Shown: piece after piece, positions 45,036-54,350 of the stretch | How positions within the stretch are numbered: position 1 is the first letter of the stretch | Layout of the letters: each line of letters begins with the position of its first letter | NCBI GenBank assembly: GCA_026706385.1 | Contig: JAPOYV010000040.1 | Coordinates: 1-64,000, forward strand | Direction: 5' to 3' | Length of the DNA: 64,000 bases | DNA from: Gammaproteobacteria bacterium | GTDB taxonomy: Bacteria; Pseudomonadota; Gammaproteobacteria; Pseudomonadales; Azotimanducaceae | Position numbers and translations under genes: made by a program | The notes under the pieces: model-generated | Databases searched by the model: none | Told to the model about the DNA's origin: nothing | The model's input: only the letters and a program-made list of their open reading frames with translations

Positions 45036-45409
45036 AAATCACCCAAGCGTTGCTCGTGGTCGCCGTCGTACTAGGCACCGGCCCGATGTCGTCGGGTGCA
45101 GTCAACCCGACCACCGGCATTGGCTCGTCGCCCGGCGGCGGCGGGTTCACGTGGGGCGTCGGCGTCGGTTCGACATGTACCGACGTCGTCGACAAGATCC
45201 GGCGCAACTGGTTCGACGTCAGAGGCGTGCTCGCACCGAAGTCGAAGTCCATGCGGCCCCGGTCGCGCGACTTCTACTGCGTTTCGCCCTACTACACCCA
45301 GGATGCCCACCCTAAGGTGGTGTCCATGGCGACCGGTCTGAAGTGCTTCGACCTCAACGGCCAGGGCTTCTGCTGCGACGACCAACTGCGCGAGTGTGCG
45401 ACGATGTAG
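45032..45409 (+). CDS. Secreted cysteine-rich small protein of unknown family
   Basis: A 125-residue protein with a signal peptide (residues 1 to about 23, ending S-S-G-A) and a glycine-rich mature start. Five of its six Cys (T-C-T, Y-C-V, K-C-F, F-C-C) are clustered in the mature region with one more at the end (R-E-C-A-T-M). Three disulfides are possible. Its ATG overlaps the symporter stop by four bases, so it is translationally coupled to the transporter. I do not recognise a family. It may bind the symporter's substrate or have an unrelated envelope role. Confidence 0.6.
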   Translation: MKITQALLVVAVVLGTGPMSSGAVNPTTGIGSSPGGGGFTWGVGVGSTCTDVVDKIRRNWFDVRGVLAPKSKSMRPRSRDFYCVSPYYTQDAHPKVVSMATGLKCFDLNGQGFCCDDQLRECATM

Positions 45410-45448
45410 CGGCGTTACGCCGTAGAGCGCCGATCAGGACATCGAACG

Positions 45449-45468
45449 GTGCGGACATGTGCCCGCAC
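45449..45468. terminator. Stem-loop between the symporter operon and the CoA-transferase
   Basis: GTGCGG (45449-45454) pairs with CCGCAC (45463-45468) over an 8-base loop, preceded by a small CGGCG-TTA-CGCCG hairpin at 45410-45422 right after the secreted-protein stop. Together they may end the upstream operon, although no T-tract follows. Confidence 0.4.
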
Positions 45469-45509
45469 ACGGTGCCTTGTTGCCAACAGCCAAAAACTAG
45501 GAGTCCGCC

Positions 45510-46733
45510 ATGCCGGGACCTCTCGACGGCGTTCGCGTCGTCGATTTCACGACGATGATCGCAGGCCCATACGGCACGATGATCCTCGCCGACCAAGGCG
45601 CCGACGTCATCAAGGTCGAAGCGCCGCTGCGCAGCGATCACGTGCGCCGCGCCGGCTACGGCCAGCGGCACTTCTCGGCCGCATTCGTCAACAACAACCG
45701 CAACAAGCGCTCCATCACCGTGGATGCCAAGTCGCCAGCGGGCAAGCAGGTCATCCTCGACCTCGCCCGCAGCGCGGACGTCTTCGTGCAGAACTTCCGT
45801 CCCGGCGTGATGGCGCGCCTGGCGCTCGACTACGACGACCTCAAGGCCGTCAATCCCAAGATCATCTACCTTTCCATGAGCGGCTGGGGGGAATCCGGGC
45901 CGTTTGCCCACAAGCCGGTCTACGACCCCATCATCCAGGCCTTGTCCGGCCTTGCCAGCGTGCAGGCCGGCGCCGACGATGCACGCCCGCGGCTCATCCG
46001 GACCATCCTGCCCGACAAGCTCACCGGCATCACTGCCTCGCAAGCGGTCTCCGCGGCGTTGTTCGCCCGGGAACGCACAGGCGAGGGCCAGCACGTGCGC
46101 CTGTCCATGCTCGACTCCGTTGTCGCCTTCATGTGGTCGTCGGACATGGGCAGCCAGACTTTCGTCGGCAAGGAGGTCGATGTTGCTCGGGCCGCCACGT
46201 TCATCGACCTGATCTACGAGACCAAGAGCGGCTACATCAGCGTCTCGGTGATGAGCAACGATCAATGGCACGGCTTCTGCAACGCCGTTGGGCATGCCGA
46301 GTGGCTCGACGACGAGCGCTTCAAGACGCCGGGCGGTCGGGACCGCTACGCCGACGAACGCCTCGAACTCATGCAGTCGGCCCTGCACGACAGGACCGCC
46401 GCAGAGTGGCTCGACATTCTCGAGGAGGCCGGCGTCCCCTGCGCACCGGTACTGACGCGCAGTCAAATGGTCCGCCACGAGCAGGTGCAGGCGAGCGGCA
46501 TCGTCGTCGAAACCGAGCATCCGCGCGCCGGTGTGCTGCGCCAGACGCGCAACGCCGCCCGGTTCGAGGCCACCGTGCCCGAGATTCGCTACGGGGCTCC
46601 GCATCTTGGCGAACACACAGAGGAAATCCTGAATGAACTCGGCTACGACAGCCGGCAACAAGCCGCCTTGCTGCGCGACGGCGTCGTGAGCGTCGCGAAC
46701 GAGGCGATCGAGGAGGGTACCCACAATGGCTGA
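45510..46733 (+). CDS. Class III (CaiB/BaiF) CoA-transferase
   Basis: A 407-residue family III CoA-transferase, which moves CoA between carboxylates. Family features are L-D-G-V-R-V-V-D-F at the start, the A-G-P-Y-G-T-M-I-L-A-D-x-G-A-D-V-I-K-V-E motif, and the V-F-V-Q-N-F-R-P-G-V block. The catalytic Asp is visible in S-M-L-D-S (residue about 202). It is first in a four-gene operon with two PhyH dioxygenases and a methyltransferase, so it probably activates a carboxylic acid whose CoA ester is then hydroxylated. The substrate is not known. Confidence 0.9.
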   Translation: MPGPLDGVRVVDFTTMIAGPYGTMILADQGADVIKVEAPLRSDHVRRAGYGQRHFSAAFVNNNRNKRSITVDAKSPAGKQVILDLARSADVFVQNFRPGVMARLALDYDDLKAVNPKIIYLSMSGWGESGPFAHKPVYDPIIQALSGLASVQAGADDARPRLIRTILPDKLTGITASQAVSAALFARERTGEGQHVRLSMLDSVVAFMWSSDMGSQTFVGKEVDVARAATFIDLIYETKSGYISVSVMSNDQWHGFCNAVGHAEWLDDERFKTPGGRDRYADERLELMQSALHDRTAAEWLDILEEAGVPCAPVLTRSQMVRHEQVQASGIVVETEHPRAGVLRQTRNAARFEATVPEIRYGAPHLGEHTEEILNELGYDSRQQAALLRDGVVSVANEAIEEGTHNG

Positions 46734-47832
46734 CGGTTCCATGGAAAGCGCCTTCGCTCAGGCCGAACGCGACGCGTTAGCGTTGGGCAACCGTGGCCCC
46801 TTGCTCATCGACGCGGCCGGTCGCGTCGACAAGGCGATCCTCGACGCCTATTGGCGCACCGGGTTCTACGTCTTCGAGGACGTGCTCGAGCAAGCCGAAA
46901 CGGCCGACCTCCAGCAAGAGTTCCGTGACCTGTCGGCCAGGGCACCCGCGGGGAGCGGCTGCGACACGGATCGCACCGGGCGCCCCGCCATCGGCGACGA
47001 GGACCTGCGCAAGCTGTTCCGGTTCGTCAAGCCGCTGACCGACCCTTACGGCGCCACCGACACGACCAACGGACGTTACCAGGTCCGGATGCGCGAGCCC
47101 GAGCGACCTGCCGACGCGCCCCGCGAAGTTCTCCTGCAGATCGGCGGCATCCTGCAGTTCTCCGACGCGGCGCTACGCATCTACGGGCACCCCAAGCTGA
47201 TGGCGGTCACCGAAGCGGTGAACGGCCCGGACTTCACCCCGTTCACCGAGGTGATCTGGGTCAAGCAGGCGCGCCTCGGCGCCGCCGTGTCCTGGCACCA
47301 GGACGGCACGACGCACTGGGACAGCCCCGACCTCGACCAGGGCACGCACGGTTTCAACTACATGGTCAACCTGTACCCGACGAAGGCCGAGAACGCGCTC
47401 TGGGTGGTGCCCGGGACGCACAAAGGCGGCAAGGCCGACATTCGCGCCATGGTGGCCGCGAGCGGCTCAGACCGTCTGGACGGCGCTGTCCCGATGCTCT
47501 GCAAACCCGGCGATGTCGCGATCTGCAGTCGCCAGGTCGTCCACGGCTCGTTCCCCAACACGTCGGATACGCCGCGCGCGACCTACGTCTTCGGCTTCCA
47601 CCGCCGTTCATCGGTGGACGGCGTCAAGGGTTGGGCGACCGAGGCCTATGACGACGACTCGATCCGCTCCTCGAGCCGCATCATTCCGCTCGCGATCGAC
47701 GCCCGCCGTCAGCGCTACCCGGACGAGGAGTCGTACGTCTACCAGCCGTTCGCCGACGCACCGGTCGCGTTCAACGAGACCACGCGGCGCGAGGTGCTGC
47801 ACAACTACCAGCAGCGCATGATCGGCATCTGA
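46726..47832 (+). CDS. Phytanoyl-CoA dioxygenase family protein, copy 2
   Basis: A 368-residue 2-oxoglutarate oxygenase with the iron ligands in S-W-H-Q-D-G and in V-V-H-G-S-F-P-N, followed by the 2-oxoglutarate-binding Arg in P-R-A-T-Y. Its start overlaps the CoA-transferase stop by eight bases. This copy begins with an extra N-terminal part of about 30 residues before the fold (L-D-A-Y-W-R-T-G-F-Y-V-F-E). The next PhyH gene begins two bases after its stop codon. Both members retain their iron site. Confidence 0.88.
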   Translation: MADGSMESAFAQAERDALALGNRGPLLIDAAGRVDKAILDAYWRTGFYVFEDVLEQAETADLQQEFRDLSARAPAGSGCDTDRTGRPAIGDEDLRKLFRFVKPLTDPYGATDTTNGRYQVRMREPERPADAPREVLLQIGGILQFSDAALRIYGHPKLMAVTEAVNGPDFTPFTEVIWVKQARLGAAVSWHQDGTTHWDSPDLDQGTHGFNYMVNLYPTKAENALWVVPGTHKGGKADIRAMVAASGSDRLDGAVPMLCKPGDVAICSRQVVHGSFPNTSDTPRATYVFGFHRRSSVDGVKGWATEAYDDDSIRSSSRIIPLAIDARRQRYPDEESYVYQPFADAPVAFNETTRREVLHNYQQRMIGI

Positions 47833-47833
47833 G

Positions 47834-48889
47834 ATGGCAAGCGCCCTGACCGCCGCGCAGAAGCGCGACTTCGTCCGTGACGGATACGTCGTCATCAAGA
47901 ACGCCGTACCGGACGCGCTCGTGGAAACGGCGCGGGACATCATCCGCACGGGCATGCCGGCGAGCGAGCGGCGGCTCCTCGCGCCCGCCGAACTCGCCAC
48001 GCATCCGGACGTCATTCGGCTCTTCCGGGAGACCAAGCTCGCCGAGATCATGCGCAACGAGATGGGGCCGTTTCCCGACGTGGTGAGCTGCCAGATCGCG
48101 GTGACGCCACCGTTCGACCGCCTCGGCGGCATACCGGGGCCGCATGTCGACGGCAGTTGGGGCGGTGCGATCCCGGCGAGCGCCGACGAGATCGATCTGA
48201 ACAAGGGCAGACCGATCGATGCGGCGCGGTACTTCGGCGAGAACGACGACCGGCGCGGCACCAACGACGGCACGCTTTGGCAGGATCCGGACAGGCGCAT
48301 CTCGCTCGGCAGCTACACGGCCCTGGTCGGCGTCGCCCTCAACGACCAGCTCGAGCCCGGCCACGGCCAACTCGGCGTCCTCAAGGGCATGCACGAGGAA
48401 GTCGAAGCCGCGTTCCGCATGCAACGCGACAGTGGAGGCGTCATCGGGCCCGAAGGACCGGGCTGGCCACGCATCAAGATCCGCGAAAACGGGCGACCGT
48501 TCCTGAACGGTCTGCCGGAGACCGTGCGCGCCAAAGCCCAAGAGGCGGCCAAGGACCTCCCGACCATCGCGGGCTGGCCTTGGCGTGAAGTGACCCCCGT
48601 GCTGCTCGGCGCGGGCGACGCGGTCATCGCGCTTCACGCCTGCCCCCACACGGCGACGCCGAATCTCGGCCCGAATGCCCGCATGAACCTGTACTTCCGC
48701 ATCCGCCGGTGGCGCGACGGGAATCCGCACGAGGGCACCCGACGGGTGGGACACGGCGTCAGCGACCACCCGGACCGCGGCTACTACGGACAGTTCCTGG
48801 ACTACCCGCCGGAATACGACGCGTGGGGAACGTCGATCGCCAAGCTATGCGACCACTGGTCGGAGTGGGACTTCGTAACCTCCCCGTAG
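47834..48889 (+). CDS. Phytanoyl-CoA dioxygenase family protein, copy 3
   Basis: A 351-residue PhyH-type oxygenase, distinct from copy 2 in sequence. Iron ligands are H-V-D (P-G-P-H-V-D-G-S-W) and the distal His in A-C-P-H-T-A-T-P-N; the Arg for 2-oxoglutarate is in N-A-R-M-N-L-Y-F-R. The fold start is K-R-D-F-V-R-D-G-Y-V-V-I-K-N. It is third in the operon, two bases after copy 2, and is followed closely by the methyltransferase. Two tandem, divergent oxygenases suggest successive hydroxylations or two forms of a substrate. Confidence 0.87.
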   Translation: MASALTAAQKRDFVRDGYVVIKNAVPDALVETARDIIRTGMPASERRLLAPAELATHPDVIRLFRETKLAEIMRNEMGPFPDVVSCQIAVTPPFDRLGGIPGPHVDGSWGGAIPASADEIDLNKGRPIDAARYFGENDDRRGTNDGTLWQDPDRRISLGSYTALVGVALNDQLEPGHGQLGVLKGMHEEVEAAFRMQRDSGGVIGPEGPGWPRIKIRENGRPFLNGLPETVRAKAQEAAKDLPTIAGWPWREVTPVLLGAGDAVIALHACPHTATPNLGPNARMNLYFRIRRWRDGNPHEGTRRVGHGVSDHPDRGYYGQFLDYPPEYDAWGTSIAKLCDHWSEWDFVTSP

Positions 48890-48896
48890 AGGCCGG

Positions 48897-49622
48897 ATGG
48901 CGGAATACGATGCGATCGCTCGGGAGTACCGGGAGTCCAAGCGGCTGCCGTTTCGCGAGCACGTCGAGCGGCACACGCTGTTCGAACTCTTGGGCGATGT
49001 TCGCGGCGCCGTGGTGCTGGATCTCGCCTGCGGCGACGGTTTCTACACGCGCCTGCTCAAGGAGGCCGGTGCCCGGGAAATCACCGGGGTCGACGTCTCC
49101 GCGGCCATGATCGAGCTCGCGGAGAAGCGCGAGCGGGAGCATTCGCTCGGGTGCTGGTACGTGCATGCGGACGTCGCGGAGTTCGAGCCCGCCGAACCGG
49201 TGGACCTTGTGGTCGCGGCGTACATGCTCAACTACGCGCGGACGCCCGGACAGCTCCTACGCTTCTGTCGGGTCTGCTACAAGTCGCTCAAGCCCGGTGG
49301 GCGGCTCGTCGGCCTGAACAACAACGTGCGCAACGTCGCGGTTGCGTCCGGGTCGTTGAGGAAGTACGGCCTGGAGCGGACTTGGGATCGTCCGCTCGCC
49401 GAAGGGGACGCCATTCGCTATACGTTCAGCGCTGGCGGGCAGCGGTTCGGATTCGACAACTACTACCTGACGCCGAACACTCACACCGCGGCCTTTGAGC
49501 GTGCGGGGTTCCGCGGCTTCCGGTGGGTCGACGTGGCCTTGCACCCGTCCGAGGCCGATAACCCGTACTGGGACGAGTTCATGGCGAACCCGCCGATCGT
49601 CGCGTTCGAGGCGGAGCGCTGA
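48897..49622 (+). CDS. Class I SAM-dependent methyltransferase
   Basis: A 241-residue methyltransferase with the SAM-binding motif V-L-D-L-A-C-G-D-G-F-Y-T-R at about residues 39-51, the ribose-binding acidic end V-D-V-S, and the fourth strand D-L-V-V-A-A-Y-M-L-N-Y. No membrane segment. It is the last gene of the CoA-transferase/PhyH operon and would methylate a hydroxyl, carboxyl or amine of the pathway product. The acceptor is unknown. Confidence 0.9.
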   Translation: MAEYDAIAREYRESKRLPFREHVERHTLFELLGDVRGAVVLDLACGDGFYTRLLKEAGAREITGVDVSAAMIELAEKREREHSLGCWYVHADVAEFEPAEPVDLVVAAYMLNYARTPGQLLRFCRVCYKSLKPGGRLVGLNNNVRNVAVASGSLRKYGLERTWDRPLAEGDAIRYTFSAGGQRFGFDNYYLTPNTHTAAFERAGFRGFRWVDVALHPSEADNPYWDEFMANPPIVAFEAER

Positions 49623-49700
49623 TGGATGCGGACATGGTCGGGCCTGACCGGGTGACCCCCGGGGGGAGACCACATCCCGTAACCCATGGCGGACGAGGAG

Positions 49701-49724
49701 GTCCGCGGTCCGTCCGCGGCGGAC
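49701..49724. terminator. GC-rich hairpin between convergent methyltransferase and RND genes
   Basis: GTCCGC (49701-49706) pairs with GCGGAC (49719-49724), and an inner palindromic pair CCGCGG-N5-CCGCGG can form instead. The two genes on either side converge here. No T-tract follows in either direction, so termination strength is uncertain. Confidence 0.4.
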
Positions 49725-49738
49725 GCTTGTAAGGAGCG

Positions 49739-52700
49739 TCAGCGTGAAGTGCTTGCCCTTGGCAACCCAGACCACAGCGCGCCTAGGTGACGGGCGCTCC
49801 GTCGCGAAGCTGCTGCGATGGCATCGGCCACATCCTCGAAGGTTGCGACGCCGCACATGCCGGCAACGATGGCCCTCTGCTCCAACGTTGCGGCTCCTGG
49901 ATCGAAGACGTCCGCGCAGGTCATTCGGAAGAAGCCGTCGAGGTTCCGCCACAATGCGGCCGAGTCGAGCAGATCCCGGGCACTATCGTCGTCCAGCACA
50001 CCCCGCTCGCGCGCGCGTCCGAAGGTCTCGGCCAACGTGGCGACCCCGGTCTCCGGAGCGGCCCCAGCGAGTTGCAGGTATTCCGCGGCAAGTACTATGT
50101 CGGCGAGACCTCCTTCAAGCCCCGCCACGTCCCAAGGGCCGTTCGGGCGAGGTCTCGATTGCCTGACCACTGCGATGTCGGCCGTGATAGGGGCGATGTC
50201 GTTCGCGCGGGAGAGGACCGACTGTCTCAGCGCCTCGAATTCTTCCCCGAGGCCGTCTTCGGCTTCGATCACGCGGGCGTGGATGAGCATTCTCAAATCC
50301 GCGGAGGGTGCCGAGTCGGCGAAGTGCTGCCGGATTCGCGTCAGCGCGTGGGCCTGCTCAGCTTGACCTCCTTGCAGCGCGTAACCCGGCACTGCCTCGA
50401 AGAGAATGCCCTCGGGCGACAAGGCGCGGATCAGAACCACGAGCCGCCCGAACAGTTGCTGATGCCACGCGTCCGGGGTCAGGGGCATGACGCCGGGCGG
50501 CAGCGGATCGTGGTCGTATAGAAACAGCAGGCGCAGCGGCCGGCCGGTCGCGAACTCGCGCCGGCCAGCGGCGTCCAACGCGACCAGCGCGATTCGCGAA
50601 TTCGGCACGGAGCCGTACTCGGCTGCGAACTCCCGCTTCGCTGCGTGCGCCAAGGCCCCGAGGGTCGTACAGAGAATGTCCGTCAGAGGACGCGCCGCAT
50701 CGACTGCTGGCATGGTGCCCCGCGCCATGTGCACACCGAGCTGGAAGGTCCGCTGCTCCGCCCATGTCCTGGCCTCGCGAACGAGGTCGTCGGTGCGCGG
50801 CGCCTTGGCGGCGAGCGCGCCGAACTGCGCACGCATCTCTTCGGCGTCGAACTCCCGCTGGTAGTAGACGCGCACCAAGCCCTGCCGCGCGATCGCGGCC
50901 TCCTGCGGATCGAGGTCGAGATCCTCCGGCAGCTCGAGGTCCGTGAACTCCTGCGTGCGCAGGCTCTCCTGGACATAGGGGTAGCGGGACATCCACATCG
51001 ACAGGCGCGGGGAACCGCCGAGCGAGCTGCCGACCAGGTCCGTCACGCGTCGGGTACGGCTCCCGATGTCGTTGACGACGAGCCAGAGCGCAGGAACAAA
51101 CAGAAGTGCCGCGACCGAGGAGACCAGGATGCCGAAGGCCAGCGAAGTCGCCATCGGTACCAGCAGTTGAGCCTGGGTGCTGCCGCTGAACATCAGCGGC
51201 GCAAGGCCGGCGAAGGTGGTCACCGTGGTGATCAGGATCGGACGGAAACGCGATACGGCCGCGTTGACCAGCGCGTCGGACAAGGAGGCTCCGCCGGCTC
51301 GGAAGCGGTTCACCTCATGGGTCAGCACGAGCGTCGCGTTGACGACGACGCCCGACGCTGCGACGACGCCAAAGAGCGACGCCGCGGATAGACCGTAAAC
51401 AAGCCCGAAGGTCTTGACCAGCGCATGGCCCCACAGGGCCCCTACCAGCGCGAATGGCAGCACGGACATGATGATCAGCGGCTGGGTATAAGAACGCAGC
51501 GGCAGCGCAAGCAGGGCATAGATCGCGAGCAGTACGAAAACGAACAACGGACCCAGCGAGGCGAAGAGTTCCGACTGCTGCTGGCTGCTTCGGAACCAGT
51601 AGTCGACGTCCGGGTAGGGCGCGGTCGCCTCTTGGAGAAAACCCGCATCGAGTCGGGAGAGCACGGCGGCGGCCGACGTGATGGTGGGGTCGACTTCGGC
51701 GGTCACCCAGGCGAAGCGCGTACCGTTGGTGCGCGCGATGGAGGAGAACCCGCGCCCGGATTCGACCTCGGCTACCGCTCTGAACGGCACCTCGCCGCCG
51801 TCGGGCGTACGCACGCGCAGCGCATAGAGGGACTCAAGCGACTGCCGTTCTTGCTCCGAGTAGCGCACCATGATGCGGACGTCGTCCGCCCCGCGCTGGA
51901 TCCGTTGCGCCTCCTCGCCGTAGAAGGCTTGGCGGACCTGGCGACCGAGGTCCGCGAGGGATATGCCGAGCGCTTCGCCGGCGGGCGTAACCGACAGCTT
52001 GATTTCCGCCTTGCCCGTGTTGAGCGAGTCGGCCGCATCGTAGACACCGGGCATCGACGCAAGCTCCGAACGGATTGCGGTGGCGACAGCGCGCAGCTCA
52101 TCCCAGTCGGTTCCCCCGATCCGGATGTCGATTGCTGGTTCGGCGGCGATGCGATCGGTGAGGAAGCTCAGTTCGACCGCGTCCGGGATCAGGCCAGCAT
52201 GTTCGCGCCACCGTGCGGCGACCGCGTCGGTCGTCAGCACGCGCCCTTCACCGGGCGTGAGCTGCATGGTGACCTCGCCGAGGTGCGGACCCGTGCTGTC
52301 GACCACGACAGCGACCCGAGAGGCGCCCGCGACGTGGCCGCCCACCCCCTCGAGGATGTGCAGTACCAAGGGTTCTCCGTAGTCCAGCGCGAGTTGCCGC
52401 TGGATCTCGCGCGCCGAATCGGCCAATAGGCCGACCGCTCTCGCCATCGTGCTCTCGCTCGTCCCCATGGGCATCGTCAACCGAGCCGTGACGCTGTCGC
52501 CCTTCTGCGGGGTCCGAAGCGAGAACGGCAGGTGGCCGCCCATCACGAGGCTGCCCGCGGAGGCCAACGCGCCGAGCGCGACGATCAAAGTCACCAGCCG
52601 CCAATGAGCAGCGCCTTGGGCGCAACGGCGGAACGGATTGTCGATGACCCAGCGTAGACCTGACTCGAACAGAACCTGCAGCCGCGCAAATGCGGCACCC

Positions 52701-54316
52701 AGCTTGCGCAAGGCTCCGGCGAAGTGCGCAGCAAAGACCAAGCCGGCACCGGCCACCGCCAGCGCGGTACCGGATCGCACATCCGGCGTGGCAGCCATCG
52801 CCGCGACGACCACTATGGCCAATAAGGTCAGTCCGAAATCGCCGAGTGGCAGCCGCTCGCTGCCATGGCCGAGATGGGCGGGGAGCACCGTTTGGCACTC
52901 GATCAGCGAGAACACGAGGCAGCAGATGACCGTGGCGGCCATGACCCCGTATGCCTGGCCGATGGCGCCGGTGGCGAACATGACCGGCACAAACGCGACC
53001 ACGGTCGTGATGACCCCGAAGGTCACTGGGACGAGCACATGCTGGGCGCCCTCGATGGCCCCCGCGAGCAGGCCGGAACCGCGCTGCTGGGCCGTGTACG
53101 CGGCCTCGCCCACGACGACGGCGTCGTCCACGAGCATGCCGAGCGCGAGGATGAAGCCCATGACCGAAACGGCATTGATGGACAGACCCGCCCAATAGAT
53201 CAGGAAAATCGCGCCGAGGAATGCGATGGGAATGCCGAGGGCCACCCAGAGCGCCAGGTGCGGGCGGAGGAACAGGGCAAGCAGCACGAGGACGAGAAGC
53301 AGACCCTGGATGCCGCTGTCCACGAGCGCGCGCATGCGCACGGACAGGATGATGGAATCGTCGCGCCAGATGGTCAGTTCGACGCCTTCCCCGTAGCGCC
53401 CAGCGGCACGCGCCACGTACTGCCGCACCGACGCGCTGAGCTGTCGCACGTCCTGATCGCCAACCCGCGACACCTGGACGAGCACCGCCGGCTTGCCGTC
53501 GAAACGCTGCGACTGCCCCGTGTCCTCGAAACCGTCGACGACCCGGGCCACGTCTCGCACGAGCACCCGCGTGCCGTCCGGGCGCACCGTGACGACGAGG
53601 TCCTCCAGTTCGTGTCCCCAATAGGCCTGGCCTGTGGTGCGAAGCAGGATCTCCCCCTCAGCGGTCTTGACCGATCCGCCGGGGATGTCCAAAGACCGTG
53701 CGCGGAGCGCCGCCGCCACGTCGTCGAAGGTTAGGCTGTTGCGTGACAGCGACTCCTCCGAGACTTCAACCGAGATCTCGTACGGCCGCACGTTCGCGAG
53801 CTCGGCGTAGGTGATGCCGGGCAGCGCGAGGATGTCGTCGCGGACGCGCCGACCGAGTTCCTTGAGCGTCCGCTCGTCCGTCGGGCCCGTGATCGCGATT
53901 TCCGCGACCACGTTGTTCGCCATGGCGAGCTGGACGATGGGCTTCTCCGCCTCCTGGGGGAACGTGTCTATGGCGTTGATCTGGTTCTCGACCTCGCCGA
54001 GCGTCTGGCTGCGGTCGACATCGACCAGCAGTTCGAGGTGGACCGTGCACAGGCTCTCCGCCGCGACGGAACGGACCTCCTTGATTCCGGTGATGCCCTC
54101 GACGCGCTCCTCGATGCGGGCGCAGACGGCGGTCTCGACTTCCTCGGGTGCGGCGCCCAAGTACGGTACCGTGACGATGATGAGCGCCAGGTCGAAGTCC
54201 GGATACAGCTTGACCGGCACGCGGTCGAGCGATGCGAGGCCCGCAAGCACGGCGAAACCCATGACCAGGTTGGCCGCCACATGATTGGTGGCGAACCAGG
54301 CGATCATCCGTTTCAT
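49739..54316 (-). CDS. RND efflux permease fused to a degenerate GlnE-like adenylyltransferase domain
   Basis: Residues about 1-1085 form an RND (HAE-1-like) efflux pump: the periplasmic porter domains, the paired aspartates in M-L-V-D-D-A-V-V-V-G-E for proton transfer, and a final helix set ending L-F-V-P-A-L-W. Residues about 1106-1510 align with the C-terminal half of glutamine-synthetase adenylyltransferase GlnE: a start like S-R-Y-P, R-G-T-M-P, L-L-F-L-Y-D-H-D, S-P-E-G-I-L-F-E, A-R-V, and G-L-E-G-G-L-A-D-I. The GlnE catalytic S-D-L-D-L is here R-P-L-R-L and D-A-R-L-R-P is absent, so transferase activity is unlikely. The frame is continuous with no internal stop. It is transcribed after its adaptor gene. 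Confidence 0.9.
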   Translation of the reverse strand: MKRMIAWFATNHVAANLVMGFAVLAGLASLDRVPVKLYPDFDLALIIVTVPYLGAAPEEVETAVCARIEERVEGITGIKEVRSVAAESLCTVHLELLVDVDRSQTLGEVENQINAIDTFPQEAEKPIVQLAMANNVVAEIAITGPTDERTLKELGRRVRDDILALPGITYAELANVRPYEISVEVSEESLSRNSLTFDDVAAALRARSLDIPGGSVKTAEGEILLRTTGQAYWGHELEDLVVTVRPDGTRVLVRDVARVVDGFEDTGQSQRFDGKPAVLVQVSRVGDQDVRQLSASVRQYVARAAGRYGEGVELTIWRDDSIILSVRMRALVDSGIQGLLLVLVLLALFLRPHLALWVALGIPIAFLGAIFLIYWAGLSINAVSVMGFILALGMLVDDAVVVGEAAYTAQQRGSGLLAGAIEGAQHVLVPVTFGVITTVVAFVPVMFATGAIGQAYGVMAATVICCLVFSLIECQTVLPAHLGHGSERLPLGDFGLTLLAIVVVAAMAATPDVRSGTALAVAGAGLVFAAHFAGALRKLGAAFARLQVLFESGLRWVIDNPFRRCAQGAAHWRLVTLIVALGALASAGSLVMGGHLPFSLRTPQKGDSVTARLTMPMGTSESTMARAVGLLADSAREIQRQLALDYGEPLVLHILEGVGGHVAGASRVAVVVDSTGPHLGEVTMQLTPGEGRVLTTDAVAARWREHAGLIPDAVELSFLTDRIAAEPAIDIRIGGTDWDELRAVATAIRSELASMPGVYDAADSLNTGKAEIKLSVTPAGEALGISLADLGRQVRQAFYGEEAQRIQRGADDVRIMVRYSEQERQSLESLYALRVRTPDGGEVPFRAVAEVESGRGFSSIARTNGTRFAWVTAEVDPTITSAAAVLSRLDAGFLQEATAPYPDVDYWFRSSQQQSELFASLGPLFVFVLLAIYALLALPLRSYTQPLIIMSVLPFALVGALWGHALVKTFGLVYGLSAASLFGVVAASGVVVNATLVLTHEVNRFRAGGASLSDALVNAAVSRFRPILITTVTTFAGLAPLMFSGSTQAQLLVPMATSLAFGILVSSVAALLFVPALWLVVNDIGSRTRRVTDLVGSSLGGSPRLSMWMSRYPYVQESLRTQEFTDLELPEDLDLDPQEAAIARQGLVRVYYQREFDAEEMRAQFGALAAKAPRTDDLVREARTWAEQRTFQLGVHMARGTMPAVDAARPLTDILCTTLGALAHAAKREFAAEYGSVPNSRIALVALDAAGRREFATGRPLRLLFLYDHDPLPPGVMPLTPDAWHQQLFGRLVVLIRALSPEGILFEAVPGYALQGGQAEQAHALTRIRQHFADSAPSADLRMLIHARVIEAEDGLGEEFEALRQSVLSRANDIAPITADIAVVRQSRPRPNGPWDVAGLEGGLADIVLAAEYLQLAGAAPETGVATLAETFGRARERGVLDDDSARDLLDSAALWRNLDGFFRMTCADVFDPGAATLEQRAIVAGMCGVATFEDVADAIAAASRRSARHLGALWSGLPRASTSR

Positions 54317-54350
54317 GGGCGACGCGACCGTTTCGTTGTCGCGGGTCGTG

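Noticed and set aside
49739-51001. Reading the GlnE-like part as a separate glnE gene
   Set aside because: The frame is continuous with the RND part, no ribosome site or good start lies at the junction, and the catalytic residues are absent.
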